The translations under genes were made by a program, and so were the position numbers. Shown piece after piece: positions 8,228 to 15,690 of a stretch of DNA of 64,000 nucleotides (position 1 is its first letter; each line of letters starts with the position of its first letter). The stretch lies in assembly GCF_020529025.1 (NCBI RefSeq), contig NZ_JACNMM010000002.1:620001-684000 (forward strand). The letters are read 5' to 3'. The notes beneath the pieces are model-generated. The model saw only the letters and a program-made list of their open reading frames with translations, was not told where the DNA came from and ran no database searches. This DNA comes from Oceaniglobus trochenteri. GTDB lineage: Bacteria > Pseudomonadota > Alphaproteobacteria > Rhodobacterales > Rhodobacteraceae.

Positions 8228-8311
8228 CCGTGTTCCGGTGAGTCCCGATTGGAGAGGGAGCTTCGCTTCACGCGAACCATATGTCGGTTCGATTCCGACC
8301 CCGGTTCACGG
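8228..8311 (+). other. tRNA-like cloverleaf, probably not a functional tRNA
   Basis: On the plus strand, antisense to the late genes, this stretch folds into three arms inside an outer stem. The first is a D-like arm (TCCC / GGGA, loop GATTGGAGA). The second is an anticodon-like arm (TTCG / CGAA, loop CTTCACG, nominal anticodon TCA). The third is a perfect T arm (GTCGG-TTCGATT-CCGAC). The outer stem pairs CCGTG with CACGG and CCGG with CCGG around a TT/TT mismatch. Deviations from a true tRNA are a 4-nt connector before the D arm, C at position 37, and no CCA end. Confidence 0.4.
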
Positions 8312-9541
8312 CGCCTTTCCGAATATCACGGGAAATCCCCGTCCCAGATCAGCCGTCACCGCTGTCGATCTGGCCGGGTGGCCACTGCGCACAAGGTTGG
8401 TCACGATCGTCGCGCCACGCCTGCGTTCGGTAAAATCGATCTTGAGGATCAGTTTCAGCTGCCGTTCGATCAGGTAGACCATCAACGTCGGCAACCGGTC
8501 CTGCAAATCGAGGTATCCCACGTCCGCATGCTCCAGCAATTCCGGGAGTGCCGAGATATCCTCCAGCGTCATCTGGTTGGTTTTCGCAGTGCGCAGCATG
8601 TGATGAATGTCCGTATCGCGGATCGAAATCGAAGCATTCTTCGGCAGCACACCCTGGGCGGCCAACCCTTCGAGCCAGCTTGGCTTCAACGCGGCAATCT
8701 CGAAATACTGCTTCGTCGGAGGTGCAAGCGCGGCGCGCTGAACGAAATCAGCGAACGCCCTGGCCAGCCGCCGCCTCGCCGCTTCCGGCCAGGATGCTGC
8801 AAAGGCCGCACCGATCGGGGCGGGAAGCACGGGAAGCTTGTCCCGCATCGCCAGAACCACCTGCGCCTGGTCATCTCCGGGGGCATGCGCCCACCCCTTA
8901 CCGACACCAACAGGCGTCCCCGTACGTGGATCCGCGCTCTGCCAACCCTCGGGCAGCTTCTTGCCCGGATCGCCACCTGCACGACGGATTCCGGCCTCGG
9001 TCCTTGCGCCTTCGACCAGGCAACCGCATCCCCAGCCATTGGGCGGATAGTGTGTCCCCCAGAACGGATGATCCGGCGGCAGCGCCACGCCATCCCACGA
9101 GAGATGGTTCAGGCGCGGATGTGCCGCGCCGCTGTGGCGATAGACCCACCAGCGGTACTCACCATCGACAAGCTGCGCATGGCGACCGGCCATGTAGGAG
9201 GTCTGCATGTTGGTGCGGTAAATCGTGCGCATCCGCCATTCTTCGCCCCGCACGCTGCCCTCGCCGGCCCAGCCGTGCCAACCGCGCCGCTCGACGATGC
9301 TTCGAAAATCCTGCTTGAACGCCTCGAACCCGGTGCCATCGACGACCGCACGATCCACTGCGGCTGCAAGATCGGCCAGCAGGTCTGCCTTGACCGCACC
9401 TGCCACCATGAAGGCCCGGTCGTGACCGGCATAGGCCGGATCCGCAGATCCGTAGGTGGGGCGCAATTCGCCGAGCCGTAGCCGCCATGCCGCGACCTGT
9501 TCGGCAAATGGTTTGCGGAAAGTTGCCGCCAGTTCAGGCAT
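8306..9541 (-). CDS. F: Minor head protein, MuF family, with possible C-terminal toxin domain
   Basis: 411 residues. The MuF part includes RTIYRTNMQTSYMAGRHAQL (residues 107-126), HPRLNHLSWDGVALPPDHPFW and NGWGCGCLVE (168-177), which are family hallmarks of capsid-associated minor head proteins injected or packaged with DNA. Residues about 300-390 form a separate domain with DTDIHHMLRTAK, LPELLEHADVGYLD, LKLILKID and TIVTNLVR. It resembles the phage barnase/EndoU/ColicinE5/RelE-like (PBECR) nuclease domains attached to MuF proteins. I chose ATG 9541, which overlaps the end of the portal gene by 8 nt. Confidence 0.88.
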   Translation of the reverse strand: MPELAATFRKPFAEQVAAWRLRLGELRPTYGSADPAYAGHDRAFMVAGAVKADLLADLAAAVDRAVVDGTGFEAFKQDFRSIVERRGWHGWAGEGSVRGEEWRMRTIYRTNMQTSYMAGRHAQLVDGEYRWWVYRHSGAAHPRLNHLSWDGVALPPDHPFWGTHYPPNGWGCGCLVEGARTEAGIRRAGGDPGKKLPEGWQSADPRTGTPVGVGKGWAHAPGDDQAQVVLAMRDKLPVLPAPIGAAFAASWPEAARRRLARAFADFVQRAALAPPTKQYFEIAALKPSWLEGLAAQGVLPKNASISIRDTDIHHMLRTAKTNQMTLEDISALPELLEHADVGYLDLQDRLPTLMVYLIERQLKLILKIDFTERRRGATIVTNLVRSGHPARSTAVTADLGRGFPVIFGKAP

Positions 9542-11177
9542 CGTCAGCCGCCACCAAGGCACGTCCGCCCAGATCGGCGGCCATCATCGCATTGGCCAGG
9601 ATCGAAGCAAGCGCCGAAGCATCCAGATCAGGATAGCCATTCAGCAGCATGTCGCGGAACTCGTCGAAGCTCTGCGCCGCTTCCAGCATCGCCTCGATCC
9701 GGCCGATCATCTCGCCCATCGCCGGACGGGCTTCCCGCTCCAGTCGTCCGGTCAGTACGCTCACCGGATCAAATTCGCCTGGGGCGCCCGTAGGATGCGC
9801 TTCGGCCATCTGGGGGGCCGTGACACCTGCGCGGGCGCCGAGGGTATTAAAGGGGTATTTAACGGCGCTCTCAGGGCCGGTTGCGTCCGACATCGCGCCG
9901 TCACCAGCACCCGGCGGAGCGGTTTGTGGCTGAACTGACAGGATTTCGTCTTTCGGCTTGGGATCGGACCAGCCGTATTTGTCGCGCACCTCGGACATCG
10001 ACACCCTGAGGCCGAGGGGCACAAGAATACCCAGCGCCTCGGCCGCCGCCTTCAGATCTTCCGCCTCGGGCCGCGCGATCTTCAGCCGCGGATAGCGCGT
10101 CTGCGCGCCGAACTCCAAATCCACCCAGGGACGGATCAGATCACGGTTCAGGATCGCCGAAAGCGCCTTGGCGTCGGCGCGCTCGATGTCCTCCTGGACC
10201 TCGCGATGTTCCTTGCCGGACCCGAGACCGCCTGTCACCGCATCGGTCGTGGCCGTCTGACCCAGCACGGCCTTGCTGATCTGTTGGTCCAGCCAGTCTG
10301 AACGCTCCTTGTAGAGGCCCGAGGCAGAGCCGACATTCTTGGCTTCGATGAACTCGATCTCCATCCCCTCGGGAATGGTTGCCGCGCAATCGCCCGCGAT
10401 GTTGGCAACGGCTGCAAACAGTGTGTCGCGATCCTTCTCCGAGGATCCGGCGCCGTATTTCCCCAAGCGCAACGGCTGCCCATAGGTCTGGGTGAAGATC
10501 GCCCAATCCCGCTGGGTATAGGCCTTGAACATCCAACCCCAGGCGGCGACCCGTGCCAGGCCCGAACGCAGCGCAAGGCCGGATTTCGCCTTGATCGTCG
10601 TGAAAATGAACTTGAAGGGGTCGAGGGGCACGTCCTGACCGTTCTCGTCGATCTTCATGGGCGTTGCCAGGTCGTGGTGGGCAAATCGGAACCAACGCGG
10701 ATCGCGCCACTCCAGCCGCTGCGGTTCCCACTGACCCGAAGACGTGTCCCAGATGATCTCGGTAAAGCTGTAACCTTTCCCGATTGCGTCGAGCATATCG
10801 AAGATCTCGTCAGTCAATTCGTCGCGTTTCAACCAGTCGCGCACCATGTCCGCGATCTTCACGTCCTGCGGTGCATCACTGGCCGCATCCACCGTGATGT
10901 CGATCTGGCTGACCGAGCGACGGCGCGTGCCCAGTACCCCCAGGTAATGCGGATCCCGCTCTTCGATCACCTCGGCCAGTTCGAGATACTGGACAGGATC
11001 GCCACGATCCGCCGCGCGCAGGATGTTTGCCAGGCGAACCGGGTTCAACCCATCGGCCGGTGTTCCGGAAATCGGCGAGCGCACACCGCCGAACGTGGCG
11101 GCGGCAACCTCCCTTGTCAGAACCGAGCGTTGAACAGGACGACCGAAGCGGTCGAGAACGTGAGGAATGCGGGCCAT
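9534..11177 (-). CDS. Portal protein (Mu gp29 family, DUF935)
   Basis: 547 residues starting MARIPHVLDRFGRPVQ. Characteristic segments are ERDPHYLGVLGTRRRSVSQ, DMLDAIGKGYSFTEIIWDTS, AKSGLALRSGLARVAAWGWMF, RDWAIFTQTYGQPLRLGKY and QQISKAVLGQTATTDAV, all typical of DUF935 portal proteins. It forms the dodecameric DNA gate at the capsid vertex. The length agrees with Mu gp29 (about 512) plus a longer Ala-rich tail. It lies between the large terminase and the MuF gene as in Mu. A 93-nt spacer with a GCCGG/CCGGC hairpin precedes it. Confidence 0.94.
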   Translation of the reverse strand: MARIPHVLDRFGRPVQRSVLTREVAAATFGGVRSPISGTPADGLNPVRLANILRAADRGDPVQYLELAEVIEERDPHYLGVLGTRRRSVSQIDITVDAASDAPQDVKIADMVRDWLKRDELTDEIFDMLDAIGKGYSFTEIIWDTSSGQWEPQRLEWRDPRWFRFAHHDLATPMKIDENGQDVPLDPFKFIFTTIKAKSGLALRSGLARVAAWGWMFKAYTQRDWAIFTQTYGQPLRLGKYGAGSSEKDRDTLFAAVANIAGDCAATIPEGMEIEFIEAKNVGSASGLYKERSDWLDQQISKAVLGQTATTDAVTGGLGSGKEHREVQEDIERADAKALSAILNRDLIRPWVDLEFGAQTRYPRLKIARPEAEDLKAAAEALGILVPLGLRVSMSEVRDKYGWSDPKPKDEILSVQPQTAPPGAGDGAMSDATGPESAVKYPFNTLGARAGVTAPQMAEAHPTGAPGEFDPVSVLTGRLEREARPAMGEMIGRIEAMLEAAQSFDEFRDMLLNGYPDLDASALASILANAMMAADLGGRALVAADDA

Positions 11178-11270
11178 ATCAGTCTCGCTCGATTATCCAA
11201 TTTGAGAAAAGAGGCTCGCGCGCCGGTTTCGATCCGGCCTTCGGGAGCAAACAGGTGGCACGGACGGCCA

Positions 11271-12710
11271 TCACAGCCCTCCCCGAATTCCGGCGCCCAG
11301 CGGGGTTTTCCACCAGCCGCGATCATCCCGATCCTCGCGGGGCCAGTCGGTCATCCGGCCCTCTTCGGAGGCACGTGCCGAAACCGACTCGCGTCCGGCT
11401 GCCCGATATTCGTAGGGCTGATATCCCGTCACCGCCGCACCCGTCGCCAGAGCGATGGCCCAGAACCGGTCGGCGTGCCCGTCCGTGTCCCCATCGGCGA
11501 CCAGGCGGCGCTGGCCCGTCAATCCGGTCTGGCTCTTGATCGCGTGCAGATCCGAACGCAACACCGGGTCCCCCGCCGGGATCCGGGCGCGGCGGTCCTG
11601 GAAACGCTCCTTGAGGGTCGTTGCCATGTCCAGCTTTCGGGCACCCGTGAAGAGCACCCCTTCGACACGAACATTGCCATGACGTCGCTTGGCATCCTCG
11701 ACCGGCTTTTCCCCCATGCCCGTCTGGTCCATGGCCACCCGCACGACCCGGTAGCGCTGCATCACGCTGTCCAGCAACGCATCCTGCTCGGCAAAGCTGA
11801 TCCGGCGCTTGGCCGTGATTTCACGCAACCAAAGGACGTCACCGACCTCCTCCAGAACGACGATGACGAAAAGGTCGTTGCGCGCGGCAATGTCGACACC
11901 GACATAGCAGGCGCCGCCCCGATACTCGTCCGGGTGACCGGCCGCCTCATGTTCCACCGACGAGATCAGATCGTAGTCGAGCCAGCTCGAGGCCTCGTCC
12001 AGCCATTTCAGCTCGTATTCCTGCGCCCAGGCATCCTCGTCAGCCATGCCCGAACGCAGCATGTCGACGTCACGGTCCAGCCCCTGCGCGACGGCCTGAT
12101 AGATATCGGTGACATGGCGCGACCAGACCGACCCCTCGGCCGTCATCAGTTCGTAGAACTTGTTGCCCTTGCCATTGGGCGTCGAGATCACCCGCAGCTT
12201 CTGCTGGCCCTTCGAGATCACCGGGAAGAGCGCAGCCCAGATGTCGCGGCTCTTGGCGTGAAAGGCGAACTCGTCGAGGATCACATTCGCCGAGAACCCC
12301 CGGGCCGTGTCCGGATTGGCCGGCAAGGCCGTGATCCGGCTTCCGCCCGGAAAGGACACCTCCAGTTGCTTGTAGATTGCATCCGGCCCCTTCTCCTGTG
12401 GCGCTCGGAATTCGGTTTCGTCATAGGTCGGCTCGCCGCCCTTCAAGAGGGTGTTATAGGCGGCGTAAAAGGCGCGTGTGAACGGCTTGATCACCTCCGT
12501 CATCATCTCGGCCGCCTGGCGTTCCCCGCGACTCAGCACGACCCAGCGGGCCTTGCGCCCATCGGCCCAGGCCTGGAAGCAGTCATCGACGCATTCGCCA
12601 CCGGTGCTGAAGGTCTTTCCGGTCTGGCGCGCGAACATACCGATCTTGAACCGGGACTGATCGGCGATCCAGGCGCGCTGATACGGAAGGAAGTCGACGA
12701 CAGGTTTCAT
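11271..12710 (-). CDS. Terminase large subunit (Mu gp28-like)
   Basis: 479 residues from ATG 12710, which overlaps the previous stop as ATGA. The ATPase half has MFARQTGKTFS as Walker A (residues 25-35) and VILDEF as Walker B (143-148). The nuclease half has YVGVDIAARNDLFVIVV, VAMDQTGMGEK and DGDTDGHADRFWAIALA, giving the acidic residues of the RNase H-like fold. The enzyme packages phage DNA from integrated copies by headful cutting, taking flanking host DNA as Mu does. The C-terminal 40 residues are charged and probably disordered. Confidence 0.94.
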   Translation of the reverse strand: MKPVVDFLPYQRAWIADQSRFKIGMFARQTGKTFSTGGECVDDCFQAWADGRKARWVVLSRGERQAAEMMTEVIKPFTRAFYAAYNTLLKGGEPTYDETEFRAPQEKGPDAIYKQLEVSFPGGSRITALPANPDTARGFSANVILDEFAFHAKSRDIWAALFPVISKGQQKLRVISTPNGKGNKFYELMTAEGSVWSRHVTDIYQAVAQGLDRDVDMLRSGMADEDAWAQEYELKWLDEASSWLDYDLISSVEHEAAGHPDEYRGGACYVGVDIAARNDLFVIVVLEEVGDVLWLREITAKRRISFAEQDALLDSVMQRYRVVRVAMDQTGMGEKPVEDAKRRHGNVRVEGVLFTGARKLDMATTLKERFQDRRARIPAGDPVLRSDLHAIKSQTGLTGQRRLVADGDTDGHADRFWAIALATGAAVTGYQPYEYRAAGRESVSARASEEGRMTDWPREDRDDRGWWKTPLGAGIRGGL

Positions 12711-12865
12711 TGACCGCCGTCCTGCGTGTAGCGGCCCCAGCCGGGATACCTGCCGCGATAGCGGACATGCACATTCGCCGCCCACCAATCGTTCAGGATC
12801 AGCGTCACCGGGTTCCAGTGATGGAACACCGCATGAACACACAGCTCGTTCCAGAAGCGCCCCAT
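12707..12865 (-). CDS. Small Trp-rich protein, unknown function
   Basis: A 52-residue frame beginning MGRFWNELCVHAVFHHWNPV and rich in Trp, His, Asn and Tyr. It is tightly coupled on both sides: its ATG overlaps the upstream stop as TGATG, and its stop overlaps the terminase start as ATGA. That fit makes it very probably translated. I do not recognise the family. It might be a small packaging accessory or a translational coupler for the terminase. Confidence 0.65.
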   Translation of the reverse strand: MGRFWNELCVHAVFHHWNPVTLILNDWWAANVHVRYRGRYPGWGRYTQDGGQ

Positions 12866-13161
12866 CAGCAGACCTCCCAGTAGCCGTCACGCAACCAGCC
12901 GTGCCAGTGATCGATGTGGTGCACCGAGGGATCGAGGCTGGGCGCGGTGCGCGATCCGTTCCAGCGCCAGCTGGGGCGCGGCCCCGTCGGCTTGTGAAGC
13001 TCGCCGATCAGCAACCGGTTCTTCAGACCACAGCCACACGGGCAGAAGTAGACGAACTCGAACCGGCCCGACGCGCGGCGCGACTCGAGCATGAAACTGC
13101 CGGGATTGGCCTGGCACTCGAACTGCACGCGGTCGGTATAGTGAAGGGCACGCAGGCTCAT
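12865..13161 (-). CDS. Cys/His-rich protein resembling DUF6527
   Basis: A 98-residue protein with FVYFCPCGCGLKNRLLI in the middle and SLDPSVHHIDHWHGWLRDG at the end. The spacing of the CPCGC cluster and the final SLDPS...HWHGWLRDG block resembles DUF6527 phage proteins, which probably bind a metal ion. Function unknown. The start overlaps the stop of the DUF3486 gene as ATGA. Its place in the packaging cluster suggests an accessory head or packaging role. Confidence 0.65.
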   Translation of the reverse strand: MSLRALHYTDRVQFECQANPGSFMLESRRASGRFEFVYFCPCGCGLKNRLLIGELHKPTGPRPSWRWNGSRTAPSLDPSVHHIDHWHGWLRDGYWEVC

Positions 13162-13736
13162 GTTCCGAATCCCAGGATGCGCCGGGCGGCGGCGGCGGCG
13201 GCGGCTTCGCTGCCTCCCTCGGCCGAGGCCGCGTCCAGACGTTGGGCCAGCGCCGTACGTTCCGCCTCTCGGGCTTCCTCCGCCAGGCGCTTGCGTTCGG
13301 CGGCAGTCAGTTGCTCGCGGATGCCCGACGAGTGCATCACGTCCTTGAGCATCCGCCCGAGGAAGTGCAGTTCTTTCGGATCGATCTCGTCGCCCTCTTT
13401 CAGCATCTGTGATTTCATGACCTTGAAGGCCAGGGCCGTGATCATTTGAAACAGCACGTTGTGGCGCTTGGCCTCGTCTTCCAGACCCTCGTCTTGCATC
13501 CAGCTGACGGCCCAGGCGCTGGCTTCCTCCTGGGCCTTGGCCATCATCTCGTATTCCTGGCCGAAGGAATGCACCGCCGACTTTCCGATCCGCACCTCGA
13601 GCCCCGCCTGTTCCAGCCGGAAGTTCAGGGCCTCGGTGAGGTCGAGATAGCCCGAGAAGCCACGATCCCGCAGCTCCTCCTGAAGCCACTTGCGCAACTC
13701 TTCGGGCAGCATATCGATCTTGCGTGGCGGCGGCAT
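13158..13736 (-). CDS. Mu gp27-like protein (DUF3486), probable small terminase
   Basis: 192 residues starting MPPPRKIDMLPEELRKWLQEEL, with GFSGYLDLTEALNFRLEQAG and IGKSAVHSFGQEYE, the typical DUF3486 pattern: an HTH-like N-terminus (LP..V/L..WL...L) followed by a long helical region. In Mu this gene lies before the large terminase, and it is thought to be the DNA-recognition subunit. The order here is the same, with two small genes between. Confidence 0.88.
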   Translation of the reverse strand: MPPPRKIDMLPEELRKWLQEELRDRGFSGYLDLTEALNFRLEQAGLEVRIGKSAVHSFGQEYEMMAKAQEEASAWAVSWMQDEGLEDEAKRHNVLFQMITALAFKVMKSQMLKEGDEIDPKELHFLGRMLKDVMHSSGIREQLTAAERKRLAEEAREAERTALAQRLDAASAEGGSEAAAAAAARRILGFGT

Positions 13737-13740
13737 GCCT

Positions 13741-14034
13741 TCAGCCCCGCGCCGACGGACGCTTGACGCCGGGATGGGTCACGTCTCCACGCGCCACCTC
13801 GCAGCCGCGAGAGGTGGCCACGGCGATGACGACGTGCCCGTGATCCGTGATCTCGATCAGGTCCTGCTCGTCCAGCCACGCCAGCGCGCTGCGCAGCTGA
13901 TCCTCGCTGCTGGGCACTCCGACGCCCCGCACGACATCGATCAGGATCGACGCATTGCTGGTGTACTGCGAGCACCGTTCAAGGTGTTTCAGCACCGCCA
14001 GGCGGCGGTGTTCCGTCATCAGGTTCTCGGCCAT
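13741..14034 (-). CDS. VpaChn25_0724-type phage protein (winged-helix-like), copy 2
   Basis: 97 residues from ATG 14034. The pattern EHRRLAVLKHLERCSQY, NASILIDVVRGVGV, LAWLDEQDLIEI and HPGVKRP matches the small VpaChn25_0724 family common next to gp27 in Mu-like phages of proteobacteria. The fold looks like a winged helix. Function unknown. It is a diverged paralog of the gene immediately upstream at 14048-14347, sharing the RRL-VL--L, ASIL, GVP, DQL, L-WL and PGV-RP positions. Confidence 0.85.
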   Translation of the reverse strand: MAENLMTEHRRLAVLKHLERCSQYTSNASILIDVVRGVGVPSSEDQLRSALAWLDEQDLIEITDHGHVVIAVATSRGCEVARGDVTHPGVKRPSARG

Positions 14035-14047
14035 CGAGACTTTCCTT

Positions 14048-14347
14048 TCATGGGTCGGGTCGGGTGACACCGGGCATCGTGCGGGTCCCGTCACCAACGT
14101 CACGCCCGAGAGCAGTGATCTTGGCGATCGGTTCGTCCTGGTATCGGCGGATCGTCACCAGACCCAATTCCTCAAGCCAGGTGAGTGTGGCGAGCAGCTG
14201 GTCGATGTTCGTGGGGACGCCAACCCGCACGCAGTGCAGCCGCAGGATGGAAGCGGCCGCCTCGTAGCCCGGAACGGACGACAGATACGTCAGGACCTTC
14301 AGCCGCCGCCATTCGGAGGCGACCTCTTCGATCGGCCAGCCCCTCAT
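14048..14347 (-). CDS. VpaChn25_0724-like phage protein, copy 1
   Basis: 99 residues beginning MRGWPIEEVASEWRRLKVL. Its start overlaps the previous stop as ATGA. The core WRRLKVLTYLSSVPGY, AASILRLHCVRVGVP, LTWLEELGLVTI and MPGVTRPDP runs parallel to that of the downstream gene. The two therefore look like a tandem duplication, with this copy further from the family consensus. Both may be DNA-binding accessory factors for packaging or late expression; this is inference only. Confidence 0.75.
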   Translation of the reverse strand: MRGWPIEEVASEWRRLKVLTYLSSVPGYEAAASILRLHCVRVGVPTNIDQLLATLTWLEELGLVTIRRYQDEPIAKITALGRDVGDGTRTMPGVTRPDP

Positions 14348-14736
14348 TTCTTGCCCCACGCAGGGTCGGCACGTGATGCCGCCTGGAACAGCAGGTTCAG
14401 GGTGTTGTTGTTGGCTTCCATGCGACCGGTAAGGTTTGCCAGGCGCGCACTTACCTCGCCGATCTCCCGCGAGGTCGCCAGCTTGCCGATTTCGCCCTCG
14501 ATCGTGGTCATCCTGGTACGGACGCGGTCCAGGTCCTCGTCGATGACCGTCAGCTTGCCTTCGATCTTTTCCAACCGCTTGCCATGAGAATTCGCACTGG
14601 ATTGCAGATCATGGGCCTGTGTATCGAAGTACCGCCGGTTGCGCCGGTCCCACCAGGTGAGTGCACCGCCGAGGACCGTGATGATGCCCAGCAGCACTGC
14701 AATCACGACCTGGGTGTTTCGCAGAAGATCGATCAC
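14344..14736 (-). CDS. DUF2730 family membrane protein
   Basis: 130 residues from GTG 14736, which overlaps the previous stop as GTGA. One N-terminal membrane helix (VVIAVLLGIITVLGGALTWW) is followed by a long coiled coil. The coil carries a heptad-like repeat of Ile/Leu around KRLEKIEGKLTVIDEDLDRV and ends NNTLNLLFQAASR. This architecture is that of DUF2730 (Mu gp25-like) proteins found in lysis/head regions. It may be a spanin-like or signalling lysis component; the role is not proven. Confidence 0.8.
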   Translation of the reverse strand: MIDLLRNTQVVIAVLLGIITVLGGALTWWDRRNRRYFDTQAHDLQSSANSHGKRLEKIEGKLTVIDEDLDRVRTRMTTIEGEIGKLATSREIGEVSARLANLTGRMEANNNTLNLLFQAASRADPAWGKK

Positions 14737-15143
14737 CACAGAACCACTCCGATGAGACCCCAAAGACAGAGCAGCGCCGCCAGTTCGACACCGGCCAGGA
14801 CGATGGTGATCCTGCCATTCGACGCAGCCACTTTCTTCGCGGCGACCGAGACATGCCAAACCGCCAGCCCGCAACCCAGGCTCAGCAGTTCCGGGGCCGG
14901 ATGAGCCGACCACAGATCCACACCCTTCGAAGACAGAAGCCGCGCCGCGATGTAATAGCCTCGCTCGACAATCAGCGCCGTGAACACGGCGATCACGGAC
15001 ATGCGTACATAGCTCGATGAGATCATCGCCCCCAGACTGCCCTCGACCCGGCGCAGATACTGCGCACGGGCGAAAACAATGAGGAGGGCAAGGATCAGAA
15101 GGACGTGACTGGCCAAGGTGACCCCGGAATACTGCAGTCCCAT
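14733..15143 (-). CDS. Small membrane protein of the lysis cassette
   Basis: 136 residues starting MGLQYSGVTLASHVLLILALLIVF. Four hydrophobic segments can be seen (around residues 8-24, 46-64, 83-98 and 108-130). The protein lies between a holin-like gene and the DUF2730 gene, downstream of the endolysin, so a role in host lysis or in membrane exclusion is plausible. I do not recognise the family. The C-terminus ends in a hydrophobic Val/Leu/Trp run that overlaps the next gene's GTG start. Confidence 0.65.
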   Translation of the reverse strand: MGLQYSGVTLASHVLLILALLIVFARAQYLRRVEGSLGAMISSSYVRMSVIAVFTALIVERGYYIAARLLSSKGVDLWSAHPAPELLSLGCGLAVWHVSVAAKKVAASNGRITIVLAGVELAALLCLWGLIGVVLW

Positions 15144-15147
15144 GTCG

Positions 15148-15372
15148 TCAGCGGCCCGTGATCGGCCCGATGCGCTTGCTGGCCCGTACTCGGCCGATGA
15201 TCGCAAGGATACCGCCGACACCGCTCACGACGCTGATCACCAACTGGACCATTTCAACCTGGTCGGCCGGGCTCACGGAATAGTCGAACATCCCGGCCGC
15301 GCCGGACAGAAGCGCAATTGCGCCCCCCAGAACCCCGCGCGACATGAGCGGGCTTTTCGTCTCGTAATTCAT
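15148..15372 (-). CDS. Putative holin
   Basis: 74 residues beginning MNYETKSPLMSRGVLGGAIALLSG. It has two hydrophobic segments (about 13-28 and 39-60) separated by a short polar turn, and a basic C-terminus (RVRASKRIGPITGR). Size, topology and position two genes after the endolysin are typical of small holins that permeabilise the inner membrane. Its start overlaps the previous stop as ATGA. Holin identity is by topology and context. Confidence 0.65.
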   Translation of the reverse strand: MNYETKSPLMSRGVLGGAIALLSGAAGMFDYSVSPADQVEMVQLVISVVSGVGGILAIIGRVRASKRIGPITGR

Positions 15373-15689
15373 GACTTCTCCTTCTCCGGTTGTGGGTGAT
15401 CAAGTGGCATCAGGTCGAGCCAGTCGACACCGCCGCCCAGGATGCAGGCTTCGCCGTCCGCGCTGATCGAAACCAGCGTCCACGTCGCGCCATCATTCGT
15501 TGCATAAATCGCCAGTACCTCCCGGGCGCTGACGACTCCACCGCCGACCGGCGTCTCACCGAAACGTTCGGCCAGTCGCTGCTCGACCAGGCCGAAGGCT
15601 GCGCAGTTCCTCGATTGACCAGTCGCCGCCATCGGCCAGGTCAGTGCCAGGGCGATGGCGAAAAGAACGGGCTTTGCCTTGTGCATCAT
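15369..15689 (-). CDS. Small exported protein of the lysis cassette
   Basis: 106 residues from ATG 15689, which starts 1 nt after the endolysin stop. MMHKAKPVLFAIALALTWPMAATG is a good signal peptide, and the mature part keeps two Cys (RNCAAFG and GEACILGG) that could form a disulfide. Export and the position between endolysin and holin suggest a periplasmic lysis helper. No lipobox is visible, so a classical outer spanin is not supported. Confidence 0.65.
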   Translation of the reverse strand: MMHKAKPVLFAIALALTWPMAATGQSRNCAAFGLVEQRLAERFGETPVGGGVVSAREVLAIYATNDGATWTLVSISADGEACILGGGVDWLDLMPLDHPQPEKEKS

Positions 15690-15690
15690 C

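Noticed and set aside
11178-11270. Second tRNA-like element before the portal gene (GCCGG-TTTCGAT-CCGGC)
   Set aside because: The loop is out of register with a T loop (TTTCGAT instead of TTCGAnn), and no D or anticodon arm can be drawn.
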